A stretch of DNA of 64,000 nt from an uncultured Granulosicoccaceae bacterium. GTDB taxonomy: Bacteria; Pseudomonadota; Gammaproteobacteria; Granulosicoccales; Granulosicoccaceae. The translations under genes and the position numbers were made by a program. Under the pieces are notes generated by a model, which searched no databases, was not told the origin of the DNA, and was given only the letters and a program-made list of their open reading frames with translations. This document shows positions 45,800 through 54,855 of the stretch, piece after piece; the first letter of the stretch is position 1, and every line of letters starts with the position of its first letter. The DNA lies in the NCBI GenBank assembly GCA_938005265.1, contig CALLOA010000008.1, positions 1 through 64,000 of the forward strand, read 5' to 3'.

Positions 45800-46003
45800 A
45801 TGACCATGATGATAAAAGCCAAAGATGCGGAATGCCGTAACGGTATGGCCCAAGCCGAGCTTCGCTACCAGGCAATAGCCAAGGCTTTCGCGGCCCCCGG
45901 GCCTGTCGCAACCGTTCATGTGTTGCATAGCTCTGCAACCAAAAAGCCCGTTTGTAACTACAACCCGAATGGGCGTGGCGAACAGCTGGTGGCTGCACGC
46001 TAA
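45800..46003 (+). CDS. Small protein downstream of aceA (67 aa)
   Basis: A strong GGAGGAG ribosome binding site precedes ATG 45800, 39 bp after the aceA stop. The product begins MTMMIKAKDAECRNGMAQAE and is basic and soluble, with no known domain. A strong terminator follows 53 bp later, so it shares the aceA transcript. Function unknown; a modulator of isocitrate lyase is one possibility from position alone. Confidence 0.6.
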   Translation: MTMMIKAKDAECRNGMAQAELRYQAIAKAFAAPGPVATVHVLHSSATKKPVCNYNPNGRGEQLVAAR

Positions 46004-46055
46004 CAGCAGCGATTAGAGGCTCAGAACAGCCGTGTAATAGAAAGGCTACATGCAG

Positions 46056-46084
46056 AAACCGGGGCTCCGCACCCCGGTTTTTTT
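46056..46084 (+). terminator. Strong rho-independent terminator after the aceA operon
   Basis: Stem AAACCGGGG / CCCCGGTTT with a 7-nt loop, followed by a run of Ts. It closes the aceA-small-gene transcript. Confidence 0.9.
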
Positions 46085-46166
46085 GCATGTTCGATAGTTT
46101 TCGTTACTGCCTCCGTGCTTGTATCAGCAACGAGAAATCGAACCATGAGTTCTTGGTTCCTGGAGC

Positions 46167-46646
46167 TTAAGTATCGGCGAGCAACTCAAGGCCTAGTGTT
46201 GTCGTCGAGATAATCTCCTGCATGGAAAGCAAGGAAGTGACATTAAAAATACTGATATCCGAGACCAGCTCCTGGTAAAAGCGATCGTAATCAGCCGGGT
46301 CCTTTACTCGTACTTTCAACAAATAATCCACATCCCCTGCAAGTCGATGCGCTTCCTGAATTTCAGGCCGTTTCTGCAATGCATCCAAGAATTTCTTCTG
46401 CCAGCCTTTGTCATGTTCTGCGGTACGGATAAGTACAAAGAAGCAGGCCGTTAAACCGAGTGCCTGTGGGTCCAGTATCGCAACCTGCCTGGTAATGTAG
46501 CCCAGCTTCTTCAACTTCTTCAAGCGGTTCCAGACAGGCGTTTTCGACGAGCCAAGCTGCTTTGCCAACTCGTCAATAGAGATTTCTGCATCAATCTGGA
46601 CCTGGGAAAGAATTTTCAGATCAAGGGAGTCTAATGACGGCCTCAT
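46167..46646 (-). CDS. Lrp/AsnC-family transcriptional regulator
   Basis: The 159-aa protein has an N-terminal HTH (LDLKILSQVQIDAEISIDEL, KLGYITRQVAILDP) and a C-terminal RAM ligand domain (LTACFFVLIRT, GDVDYLLKVRVKDPADYDRF). It is divergent from the DUF2849-cysI-DUF934 genes and may regulate them. An inverted repeat AATACT-N8-AGTATT lies at 46654-46673 just before it. Ligand unknown; Lrp homologues usually sense amino acids, which fits control of sulfur assimilation. Confidence 0.85.
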   Translation of the reverse strand: MRPSLDSLDLKILSQVQIDAEISIDELAKQLGSSKTPVWNRLKKLKKLGYITRQVAILDPQALGLTACFFVLIRTAEHDKGWQKKFLDALQKRPEIQEAHRLAGDVDYLLKVRVKDPADYDRFYQELVSDISIFNVTSLLSMQEIISTTTLGLELLADT

Positions 46647-46653
46647 ACCTACT

Positions 46654-46673
46654 AATACTCCTAATTTAGTATT
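46654..46673. promoter_or_regulatory. Inverted repeat before the Lrp gene
   Basis: AATACT and AGTATT pair perfectly with an 8-bp spacer. A second dyad GAATA-T-TATTC lies at 46741-46751 nearer the cysI operon. Both are candidate Lrp-family sites. Confidence 0.4.
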
Positions 46674-46837
46674 TTTTCCTATTAAAATTGATTTAGAGCT
46701 AAAAATATACCTATTTTACGATTTATGTTCCATTTTATTGGAATATTATTCTAAAATTGCGATCAACAGGTAACAAGCAGAGGCAGCTTATCAATCCAGC
46801 TGCCAAACATTTGTTTAACGAAGGAACTCAGCAAGCC

Positions 46838-47170
46838 ATGCCAAAAAATGAAAAAAAATCAACGTTCTGGATGATTACTGCTAATGACCTGCGGCAAGGT
46901 AATGTGGTTTATCTAACCAGAGAATCAGGCTGGGAAAACGATATCACTAGAGCCCAACGTCTACCGGACAAGGAAGCAGCAGGACAAAGATTACCCGCCG
47001 CAACAACGCAACAGTTACAAGTTATCGATCCTTACCTGATTGAGGTCGAACAACTTGAGGACGGCAGCATTTTTCCCGTTCACTTCAGAGAACAGTTCCG
47101 GGTCACAGGCCCGACGCACCAGCTAGCAGCAAAGGCTGCAGTTATTGCCAGCGCAAGAGTTGCAGCCTGA
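46838..47170 (+). CDS. DUF2849 protein linked to sulfite reductase
   Basis: The 110-aa product matches DUF2849, small proteins encoded before cysI in many proteobacteria. FWMITANDLRQGNVVYLTRE and HFREQFRVTGPTHQLAA are the conserved parts. Its role is unknown but the genomic link suggests a function in siroheme sulfite/nitrite reduction. I use ATG 46838; the earlier ORF start adds 27 residues unlike the family. It lies 177 bp before cysI with a 15-bp repeat between. Confidence 0.72.
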   Translation: MPKNEKKSTFWMITANDLRQGNVVYLTRESGWENDITRAQRLPDKEAAGQRLPAATTQQLQVIDPYLIEVEQLEDGSIFPVHFREQFRVTGPTHQLAAKAAVIASARVAA

Positions 47171-47234
47171 TAAACAGATGCAATACACAATCGAGACAGC
47201 CAGGCAATAGCCACAACAGGCAGACGCGTCAGCC

Positions 47235-47270
47235 GCCGCAGCGACGGCTGCCGCAGCGACGGCTGCCGCA
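47235..47270. repeat. 15-bp tandem repeat, about 2.4 copies
   Basis: GCCGCAGCGACGGCT occurs at 47235 and 47250 and starts again at 47265. It lies between the DUF2849 gene and cysI and is much more GC-rich than its surroundings. Confidence 0.85.
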
Positions 47271-47347
47271 ACAACTATTGTCTGGCACCCTGGCTTGTAC
47301 AGAGATTGCACCCAGGCTTCTACACCTAAACCGGCAACAATAGACGA

Positions 47348-49036
47348 ATGTACCGATACGACGAATTTGATTCAGCTTATGTTCGTGACCGCGTAACACG
47401 GTTTCGCGGGCAGATTAATCGCCGGCTTGAAGGCGTGTTGACTGAAGATGAATTCAAACCGCTGCGATTACAAAACGGTCTTTACCTGCAACTTCATGCC
47501 TACATGCTGCGCGTTGCTATCCCTTACGGCACGCTCGATAGTCGCCAGATGCGTCAACTGGCACTTATATCGGAGAAATACGACCGTGGTTACGGTCACT
47601 TTACGACTCGGCAGAACATTCAGTACAACTGGCCAACGCTGGACAATATCGCGGACATCCTTGATGCGCTGGCGGATGTTGGCATGCATGCCATCCAGAC
47701 CTCAGGAAATTGCATAAGAAACGTTACTGCCGATCACTTCGCTGGCGCTGCTGCTGATGAAGTCGAAGATCCGCGACCAACCGCTGAACTTTTGCGACAA
47801 TGGTCCACCGATCATCCCGAATTTGCACACTTGCCACGCAAATTCAAAATTGCGATTACCGGCTCACCGAACGATCGCGCAGTAACTAAAGCGCACGATA
47901 TCGGGCTCAGAATCACACATTCTGTCAACGGAGAATCAATCTATGAAGTATTGGTTGGCGGTGGCCTTGGCCGCACACCGCACATAGCAGAAGTGCTTCA
48001 CCCGGGCCTTCCCGCCAGTAAGTTACTTGAATACATTGAAGCGATCATGCGCGTCTACAATTTACACGGGCGGCGTGACAACAAATACAAAGCGCGTATA
48101 AAAATACTGTTGCGCGCAATGGGCGTTGATGCGTTTAGCGATGCTGTAGAGGCCGAATTCAAACGGATTTGCAGCCGCACTGATGAAGCCTCTCCACTAG
48201 TCACAGATGCTGAACGCAGCAGAATTGCCGAGTACTTCCAGCCACCTGCTTTTATCAACGAGCCGGTAGATAATAATCTGATCGATAAGCACAAGGCTGA
48301 CGATCCAGAATTTGCTCGCTGGTGTATTCACAATATTGATAAACATCGGCATGCCGACTATGACATTGCCACTATATCGCTCAAACCGTATGGAAAAGCA
48401 CCGGGGGATGCCACTGCTCAACAAATGCGCGTGGTCGCCGAGCTTGCAGAGCAATACGGGCATGACGAAATTCGCGTAAGTCATGAGCAAAACCTGGTTC
48501 TCCCGCACATTCACCGCTCGCATCTTTATACGGTGTACAAGCAACTGCGAGAGCACGGACTGGCAACTTCCAATGCCGGTTTGATCAGTGACATTATTGC
48601 CTGCCCGGGAATGGACTACTGCAGCCTCGCAACCGCCCGATCAATTCCCATTGCGCAGGAAATTAGCGAACATTTTTCCGATTCAGAACGCGCCAGTGAC
48701 ATTGGCGATATGAAGATCAAGATTTCCGGCTGCATTAATGCCTGCGCTCACCACCATGTGGGCAACATTGGCATTCTGGGCCTGGAAAAAGGTGGCACAG
48801 AATATTACCAGTTTACCTTCGGCGGTGATCACCGCGAAACCATGAAGCTGGGCAAACGCGCCGGGCCAGGCATTGAGGCCGGGCAAGTCGTGCCGGCACT
48901 GGAACGCGTTGTCAGTCTTTACCTTGATAAACGTACCGATAGTGAAGAAACCTTTCTTGATACGTGCAATAGACTCGGCCCGGACACCTATAACGATGCA
49001 TTGTATGACAAGGGCGATCAAGCGCCTGCCACCTGA
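47348..49036 (+). CDS. cysI: Nitrite/sulfite reductase hemoprotein (CysI-like)
   Basis: The 562-aa enzyme is a siroheme/[4Fe-4S] reductase that takes sulfite (or nitrite) to sulfide (or ammonia) with six electrons. Cluster ligands lie in CPGMDYCSLATARS and SGCINACAHHHVGNIGILG. The two ferredoxin-like half domains are present: RLQNGLYLQLHAYMLRVAIP and VRVSHEQNLVLPH regions. Length matches the single-chain COG0155 class used with ferredoxin or NADPH. Between DUF2849 and DUF934 genes, so sulfite is the probable substrate. cysH/cysD are not seen here. Confidence 0.87.
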   Translation: MYRYDEFDSAYVRDRVTRFRGQINRRLEGVLTEDEFKPLRLQNGLYLQLHAYMLRVAIPYGTLDSRQMRQLALISEKYDRGYGHFTTRQNIQYNWPTLDNIADILDALADVGMHAIQTSGNCIRNVTADHFAGAAADEVEDPRPTAELLRQWSTDHPEFAHLPRKFKIAITGSPNDRAVTKAHDIGLRITHSVNGESIYEVLVGGGLGRTPHIAEVLHPGLPASKLLEYIEAIMRVYNLHGRRDNKYKARIKILLRAMGVDAFSDAVEAEFKRICSRTDEASPLVTDAERSRIAEYFQPPAFINEPVDNNLIDKHKADDPEFARWCIHNIDKHRHADYDIATISLKPYGKAPGDATAQQMRVVAELAEQYGHDEIRVSHEQNLVLPHIHRSHLYTVYKQLREHGLATSNAGLISDIIACPGMDYCSLATARSIPIAQEISEHFSDSERASDIGDMKIKISGCINACAHHHVGNIGILGLEKGGTEYYQFTFGGDHRETMKLGKRAGPGIEAGQVVPALERVVSLYLDKRTDSEETFLDTCNRLGPDTYNDALYDKGDQAPAT

Positions 49037-49055
49037 AGCTATAGCGAACTCCACG

Positions 49056-49493
49056 ATGCCACTCATCACTAAAAATGTTCAAAGCGAAGGCTTTCAAGAA
49101 GCCCCTGCCGTAAATTTTATTTCGGTAGACAGTCTGGCTGGCAATACAGAACCTGGAGATTTGCACGTCGAGCTTGAAGTCGAAACTGACGTAAATATTC
49201 TGCGAAAAGATCTGAACAGGATCAGTATCGTAAAGATTCCCTTTGACAAATTTACTGATGGTCGCGGTTACAGCCTGGCTCGCCAGCTACGCGAGCTGGG
49301 ATTTGCAGGCCGTATCAGAGCATCCGGCCATGTGCATAGCGATCAGTTCGCCTTTATTCTGCAAAGTGGTTTTGACGAAGTTGAAATTGATGACGCCATG
49401 GCCAAACGACAACCCGTCAATTTTTGGCAGGAAGCAGCCATTGTAGACTACGGCTACCGAAACAAACTGGCGCAACGTAGCGCAGGCAACTAG
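49056..49493 (+). CDS. DUF934 protein linked to sulfite reductase
   Basis: The 145-aa product is a DUF934 family member (KIPFDKFTDGRGYSLARQLR, FAGRIRASGHVHSDQFAFIL). DUF934 genes usually lie right after cysI, as here at 19 bp. A proposed role is in sulfite reductase assembly or electron supply, unproven. ATG 49056 is used; the ORF track's longer form runs back into cysI. Confidence 0.8.
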   Translation: MPLITKNVQSEGFQEAPAVNFISVDSLAGNTEPGDLHVELEVETDVNILRKDLNRISIVKIPFDKFTDGRGYSLARQLRELGFAGRIRASGHVHSDQFAFILQSGFDEVEIDDAMAKRQPVNFWQEAAIVDYGYRNKLAQRSAGN

Positions 49494-49528
49494 CTCAATC
49501 TGCTGGCAACACGCAGACAGCTGAGCCT

Positions 49529-50803
49529 TTATTCATCCACATTTCGCTCCGCACTACCTTCCTCCGCACTACCTTTTTGAGTGCTATCAAAACGTCTGTT
49601 ACTACCCGCGCCACGCATAAAGGCTAAAGCACTGGCCGTAGCGAGTAAGGCGGCTAGCAAAAACGGCGCACCAGGCAAGTCGAAGTTTCCGCTATCTGCT
49701 GTAAAGGTATAGAAAATCTGAGTCATCAACAATGGACTGATAATCGTGGCCAAGGCGACCAACCCGGCACTGACACCTTGCAACAACCCTTGCTCATCAG
49801 CAGGAACCGCGTTGGATAAAATGCCATCCAGCGCTGGTGTTAGCAAGGCCCCTAATGACACCAAAGGCAGAGTGGCGTAAACCAGCACAGGGTTTCTCAC
49901 CAGACCATAGAAAACCATCGGCAGAATCGTCAGCACAAACGCCAGCACAGCCGTGCGGGTTTCGCCCAGCAGAGGTATGGCCTTTCTGATCAACCACCCC
50001 TGCACGACGGCAAAACCCACACCAACCATAGCCAGTGATATACCGATCTCAAAAGAAGACCATTCAAAAGCGGCGTTACCCCAGTAGGACCACACTGCCG
50101 GATACACCGCATGTGCTATCTGAAATAGGAAAAAAGCCAGAAATATCCAACCCAGAGCCGGGAACCGCGTAATAAGCACAATACCGGAGAATGGATTTGA
50201 TTTACGCCAGGAGAATGAACGACGTTTATCAACAGGTAGCGATTCTGGTAAGACAAAATAGCCGTAGAGAAAATTCAGCGCTGCCAATGCTGCTGCTGTA
50301 AAAAAAGGTGCGCGCGTACCGAATGTACCCAAAAGACCGCCAATGACCGGCCCCAGGATAAATCCGATACCAAACGCGGCACCGATCATACCAAAGCTTG
50401 CAGCTCGTTTATCAGCGGACGATATATCGGCTATGTAAGCTTTGGCTGTGACTATAGTTGCACCCGCAGCGCCTGCCAGTATGCGTCCCAGCAACAGCAA
50501 CACAATGGAACCTGCAAATCCCATGATCAGGTAGTCGACACACAGGGCTGCCAGCCCAACCAGCAGCACGCGCCGCCGTCCGTAACGATCTGACAAAGAA
50601 CCCAAAAACGGCCCCATGACAAATTGCATAATGGCATAAGCCGCAGCCAGCAAACCTCCCCACCGGGCAGCTGCACCTATTCCGCTACCACTGACCTCTT
50701 TGAGTAAATCCGGCAATACCGGAATAATGATACCCAGCCCGATGGCATCAAGACAGACCGTGCCAAATATAAATAACAACGCATTGCCTTTAAAACCTGG
50801 CAT
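49529..50803 (-). CDS. MFS efflux transporter (TetA-like)
   Basis: The 424-aa membrane protein has twelve predicted helices in two halves. GPFLGSLSDRYGRRRVLLVG is the MFS motif between helices 2 and 3; VLPDLLKEV, then RAASFGMIGAAFGIGFILGP resemble the tetracycline-resistance subfamily. The C-terminus carries a GSAEE/GSAER duplication. Substrates are not predictable and resistance should not be assumed. ATG 50803 follows an in-frame TTG. Confidence 0.82.
   Translation of the reverse strand: MPGFKGNALLFIFGTVCLDAIGLGIIIPVLPDLLKEVSGSGIGAAARWGGLLAAAYAIMQFVMGPFLGSLSDRYGRRRVLLVGLAALCVDYLIMGFAGSIVLLLLGRILAGAAGATIVTAKAYIADISSADKRAASFGMIGAAFGIGFILGPVIGGLLGTFGTRAPFFTAAALAALNFLYGYFVLPESLPVDKRRSFSWRKSNPFSGIVLITRFPALGWIFLAFFLFQIAHAVYPAVWSYWGNAAFEWSSFEIGISLAMVGVGFAVVQGWLIRKAIPLLGETRTAVLAFVLTILPMVFYGLVRNPVLVYATLPLVSLGALLTPALDGILSNAVPADEQGLLQGVSAGLVALATIISPLLMTQIFYTFTADSGNFDLPGAPFLLAALLATASALAFMRGAGSNRRFDSTQKGSAEEGSAERNVDE
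49547..49575. repeat. 15-bp duplication in the MFS gene 3' end
   Basis: CTCCGCACTACCTTC is repeated back to back (second copy lacking the last base match), adding five residues (GSAEE/GSAER) near the C-terminus. Confidence 0.75.
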
Positions 50804-50869
50804 CAAAAATTGTCCGGTATTGAAAGTAAATGGTTAGTCAGCCAAGCAAACAATGAGCTGACAAAAAGC

Positions 50870-51691
50870 TCACGAAAACATTAAACGACGAATACTGGAA
50901 GGCTCACCCGCCCGCTCAATCACTGTATCCAATGGCTCAAGACGACAATCCATGCTGTGCGCATTGGCGTGAAGGAGTACATCCGGTTCCTTTAACAAGC
51001 CGACATGACCAGGCCAAAAGACCAGATCCCCCGCCTGACGTGACGCGAAATCAATCACGCAATCGACAGCCTGCTCCTGTGGACCGCTGTCTCGCGGCAA
51101 GGCGATACCAACCAGAGTCGCGGCACTTTGCAGCAAACCGGAACAGTCACAGCCATCCGGCGTACGCCCACCCCAAAGATACGGCGCTCCTGTAAAAAGC
51201 GTCTCTGCCAACTCAAGCAACGTTGAATTATCGACACAGCGAGCCGATGACGGCAAATTCAGGTGGTTTCTTAGCGCATAATACCCACCCTGTGTGCGCA
51301 CAAAACGATCTCGCTCTGCCAGGGGTAATTCGTGATCAGGCGAGTGATGCAACTCAATCTCGGCCAATAAAGGCAATCTCGACACCACAGGGCTTTTAAT
51401 GTCAGGAGCACTGAACAACAGAGTCGCACGGGCAGTCACCCGTATTTTCTCAGGCAGGTTACCACTGACAAACCCGGTCTCTTGCACTTTTAATGATTCC
51501 CTGGCCGATGACAAACCGGCAACAGCAACGTATCCCGGGTACCCGTCAGTCGCTCGCTCGCAATAACAGAACCCATCGATCTGTTCATCGCGAAGAATTA
51601 CATTTTCACCCCACAGACATTCATTGACCTGACAAGCGTCCGGATCAGGCCCTTCGAGCATGGGTAGATGTGGGACGTTTACTATTGGCAT
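50870..51691 (-). CDS. NlpC/P60-family cell-wall hydrolase
   Basis: The 273-aa product has SH3-like N-terminal strands and a C-terminal NlpC/P60 domain. Catalytic Cys is in GAPYLWGGRTPDGCDCSGLL, His in FWPGHVGLL and the third residue in HANAHSM. Such enzymes cut peptide stems of peptidoglycan. No signal peptide is visible, so it may act after cytosolic recycling or the start may be elsewhere. It is divergent from the AGE gene over 75 bp. Confidence 0.83.
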   Translation of the reverse strand: MPIVNVPHLPMLEGPDPDACQVNECLWGENVILRDEQIDGFCYCERATDGYPGYVAVAGLSSARESLKVQETGFVSGNLPEKIRVTARATLLFSAPDIKSPVVSRLPLLAEIELHHSPDHELPLAERDRFVRTQGGYYALRNHLNLPSSARCVDNSTLLELAETLFTGAPYLWGGRTPDGCDCSGLLQSAATLVGIALPRDSGPQEQAVDCVIDFASRQAGDLVFWPGHVGLLKEPDVLLHANAHSMDCRLEPLDTVIERAGEPSSIRRLMFS

Positions 51692-51766
51692 GGGTTACAG
51701 AATCAGACAACTAAAATTATATTCGGCACTTGCATTACAGGTCTCCGGCACTCTACCATCATTGCC

Positions 51767-52975
51767 ATGACAACAGACACCCGCCCCGCTTTCAGAGATC
51801 GTGAGTTTCTGCAGCAACATATCCAATTCATACTGGATTTTTATGATGAACGCGTAGTTTCACCAGAAGGTGGCTTCTACCAATGCTTTCGCGATGATGG
51901 CAGCGTCTACAACAAGAACACCCGCCATCTGGTCAGTTCGACCCGATTTGTCTACAACTATGCCACAGCATACCGCCTCTACGGCGACCCACGCCACAAG
52001 CTATGGGCAGAACAGGGGCTGCAATTTCTGAACACCAGTCACCTGCAGGCGTCCGGGCATTATGCATGGGAGCTCTCCATTGGCAACAATGGCGAAATCA
52101 CAATCAGCGACGGCCGCGCCATGGCCTACGGCCACGCCTTTGTCGTGCTGGCTGCAGCTTCTTGTCTACAGGCCGGAATCACTTCCGCCAACACGACATT
52201 AGCACTTGCCTGGGAATTAATGGAGACCCATTTCTGGGAAGAAAAACATCAGGCATATGCGGACGAGCGCAATACCGACTTGACCGAGCTCGACCCTTAT
52301 CGCGGACAGAACGCCAATATGCATACCTGCGAAGCCTGTATTGCGGCTTTTATTGCGACTGGTGAAACCCGGTACCTGAGCCGTGCTCAGTTACTCGCAG
52401 AACGTTTCACAATCGACCTGGCAGCACAAAGCAAAGGCTTGATCTGGGAACACTACGACAGCAATTGGCAAGTTGATATGGAGTACAACATCGATAAACC
52501 TGATGACCTGTTCAAGCCCTGGGGCTTCCAACCCGGCCACCAGGTGGAATGGAGTAAACTGCTGCTGCAACTCAATGATTTAAGTCCTGATAGTCGCTGG
52601 GTAACTCGGGCTTGCGAGCTGTTTGATACTGCTGTGTTGCATGGCTGGGACAAACGATACGGAGGCCTGGTATACGGATTTGCACCAGACTACTCGTTCT
52701 GCGACAGCCACAAATATTTCTGGGTTCACGCAGAAGCATTTGCGGCTGCCTGGCGCTTGCACGCGGTGACAGGTGACGATAAATACTTGCGTGAATACGA
52801 TCGCATTTGGGACTGGTCATGGCAGCATCTAGTTGACCATAACCATGGCGCCTGGTTTCGCATACGAAATCGCGACGGTTCGGCTTTTGACGACTTGAAA
52901 TCCCCTCCGGGGAAAACCGATTACCATACACTGGGCGCTTGTTGGGATGTTCTCTCAGTAAACACAAACAACTAA
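51767..52975 (+). CDS. AGE-family epimerase/isomerase
   Basis: The 402-aa enzyme is an (alpha/alpha)6-barrel N-acylglucosamine 2-epimerase-family member, similar to aldose-ketose isomerases (YihS). TRHLVSSTRFVYNYATAYRL and the His-containing KYFWVHAEAFAAAWRLH mark the active site. It isomerises a hexose or related sugar; which one is unknown. I start at ATG 51767, since the ORF track's earlier start overlaps the NlpC gene. The class III PLP gene follows at 17 bp, likely one operon. Confidence 0.83.
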   Translation: MTTDTRPAFRDREFLQQHIQFILDFYDERVVSPEGGFYQCFRDDGSVYNKNTRHLVSSTRFVYNYATAYRLYGDPRHKLWAEQGLQFLNTSHLQASGHYAWELSIGNNGEITISDGRAMAYGHAFVVLAAASCLQAGITSANTTLALAWELMETHFWEEKHQAYADERNTDLTELDPYRGQNANMHTCEACIAAFIATGETRYLSRAQLLAERFTIDLAAQSKGLIWEHYDSNWQVDMEYNIDKPDDLFKPWGFQPGHQVEWSKLLLQLNDLSPDSRWVTRACELFDTAVLHGWDKRYGGLVYGFAPDYSFCDSHKYFWVHAEAFAAAWRLHAVTGDDKYLREYDRIWDWSWQHLVDHNHGAWFRIRNRDGSAFDDLKSPPGKTDYHTLGACWDVLSVNTNN

Positions 52976-52992
52976 CAGAATTTTAACTATTG

Positions 52993-54357
52993 ATGGCTAA
53001 ACTGACTCATACGGAAGGCGAAGCCAACACCTCTGATCTGCGCAAACAATGGCAGCAAAACAGTCATCGACCTCAATCTGAAAACTTATTGGCACGAGAC
53101 GCGAAAGCCTTTTTGCATCAAAGCCTTTCAACGCCCTGCCTTTCCACCATTGCAAAAGCCGAAGGCAGCTGGATTGAAGACCATGATGGTAATCGTTACC
53201 TTGATTTCCATGGCAACACAGTACATCACATAGGCTATGCGCATCCGCGCCTGGTTGCAGCACTTAAACAACAACTCGATGACCTGACATTTGCGCCACG
53301 TCGCTATACTGCAGAGCCAGCCATCGAACTGGCTGAGAAACTCGGAGCGTTAGCACCGGGCGGCCTGTCGAAGGTGCTTTTCACCACAGGCGGATCAGAC
53401 GCCAATGAGGTGGCGATACGGTTGGCACGTGCCGCCACCGGCCGATTCAAAACACTGTCATTCTGGGATGCTTTTCATGGCGCTGGATTCGGCTCTTCAA
53501 GCGTTGGTGGTGAAGCCACATTTCGATCACATGTCGCAGGGCCTTTGCTGCCGGGTAGCGAACATGTAGCACCTTTCGCATGTTATCGCTGCCCTTATGG
53601 TCATACAGGTCCTGACGTTTGCGGGCTCGCCTGTGCCAATATGGTTGAGTATGTGCTGGAAAAAGAAGGCGATATTGCTGCTGTGATCGCCGAACCCATG
53701 CGCGCAGTTCCCTATGTACCACCTGCCGGATTCTGGAAACAGGTACGTCAGGCCTGTAACCGTCACGGTGCATTGCTGATTATGGATGAAATACCCACCG
53801 GCCTTGGCAAAACGGGACGTTTCTTCGCATTTGAACATGATGAGATCGTGCCCGACATTGTTACACTGGGCAAAGCTCTGGGGGGCGGCATTTTACCGAT
53901 CGCAGCTTGCCTGGCACATCGCGATCTGGACGTCTGTGGCGATTATGCCATCGGCCATTACACCCACGAAAAGAACCCGGTCAGCGCCCGCGCCGCACTG
54001 ACGACACTGCAAATCATCGAAGAGGAAAATCTGGTTGAACGTGCAGCAATCCTGGGGAAAAGTACCATGGAACGATTGCAGGCATCTTTTCAGCACTCAA
54101 GCATTGTTGGTGATATTCGCGGAAGAGGTCTTATGTTGGGTGTGGAAATTGTCAGTGACAAGAGTCTCAAGACCCGAGGTAATGAGCTGGCAGAAAAAAT
54201 ATTCTATCGCTGTCTTGCCAAAGGTTTGAGCTTCAAACTTTCGCAAGGGTGTGTCATCACCCTGTCACCACCATTAAACATCAGTAAACAGGATTTGGAC
54301 CAGGCGTTAACGGTTGTGGAAACTGTCATACAAGAAGCAGAAAAGAGCACTATATAG
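52993..54357 (+). CDS. Class III PLP-dependent enzyme, PbfA-like
   Basis: The 454-aa product has the class III aminotransferase fold: the PLP-binding LIMDEIPTGLGKTGRFFAFE and the lysine in VTLGKALGGGILP. FLHQSLSTPCLSTIAKAEGS and VHHIGYAHPRLVAALKQQLD, then RCPYGHTG with a Cys-rich insert (YRCPYGHTGPDVCGLACANM), recall (R)-1-hydroxy-2-aminoethylphosphonate ammonia-lyase (PbfA). If right, it would release ammonia and phosphonoacetaldehyde. No phnX, phnW or phosphonate transporter is in the window, so another amine is possible. It follows the AGE gene by 17 bp. Confidence 0.65.
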   Translation: MAKLTHTEGEANTSDLRKQWQQNSHRPQSENLLARDAKAFLHQSLSTPCLSTIAKAEGSWIEDHDGNRYLDFHGNTVHHIGYAHPRLVAALKQQLDDLTFAPRRYTAEPAIELAEKLGALAPGGLSKVLFTTGGSDANEVAIRLARAATGRFKTLSFWDAFHGAGFGSSSVGGEATFRSHVAGPLLPGSEHVAPFACYRCPYGHTGPDVCGLACANMVEYVLEKEGDIAAVIAEPMRAVPYVPPAGFWKQVRQACNRHGALLIMDEIPTGLGKTGRFFAFEHDEIVPDIVTLGKALGGGILPIAACLAHRDLDVCGDYAIGHYTHEKNPVSARAALTTLQIIEEENLVERAAILGKSTMERLQASFQHSSIVGDIRGRGLMLGVEIVSDKSLKTRGNELAEKIFYRCLAKGLSFKLSQGCVITLSPPLNISKQDLDQALTVVETVIQEAEKSTI

Positions 54358-54456
54358 AGGGTTGCACAAAAATAATCACATTAATAGCACGCTATATGGC
54401 CACTTCTTCACCGATAACATCCGACGTAAACTCATAATCATACAAAAGGGCACAAA

Positions 54457-54798
54457 ATGACCGGAAGCATGCTGATAAAAGAAAATGACGCAGAAAAAAT
54501 AAAACAATTTGATGCGGAGAATTCTGGCGAATTTTTAACACTGCAACTCGCATCATTACTAACACTGGATTTCGTTGTGATAGCCGGAGATGCCAATCTG
54601 GAATGGACTTCAAAGCAACCTGTATTCAGGGATGTGGACAAAGGCTGCTGCCTGTTTGAAATCGACCCGGCTGGTTTAGCCCATATTACGTCAGAAGATT
54701 GCAAACTGAACGCTAAGCAGCAAAGCGATCAAAACCTCATTAGAAAATTTATTGAAGAAAATGGCTCGGACAACATCTACGAGTACGCAACTTTCTAG
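54457..54798 (+). CDS. Hypothetical 113-aa cytosolic protein
   Basis: AAGGGC precedes the ATG at suitable distance. The product starts MTGSMLIKENDAEKIKQFDA and is acidic and soluble, with Cys at two sites (GCCLFEID, EDCKLNA). A C-terminal helix ends NIYEYATF. No family is recognised. It is a lone gene between the PLP enzyme and the convergent CobW gene. Confidence 0.55.
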   Translation: MTGSMLIKENDAEKIKQFDAENSGEFLTLQLASLLTLDFVVIAGDANLEWTSKQPVFRDVDKGCCLFEIDPAGLAHITSEDCKLNAKQQSDQNLIRKFIEENGSDNIYEYATF

Positions 54799-54855
54799 AA
54801 CGGAAATTCGCCAGAAAACCGGATTAAATCCGGTAAAAAACGCCAGGCGGAACTA

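Noticed and set aside
47080-47311. Ala-rich minus-strand ORFs
   Set aside because: They are read out of the 15-bp tandem repeat and the 3' end of the DUF2849 gene in the antisense direction.
49529-50803. Tetracycline resistance gene
   Set aside because: The protein is only TetA-like at the level of the MFS subfamily; many such pumps have other substrates and no regulator tetR is adjacent.
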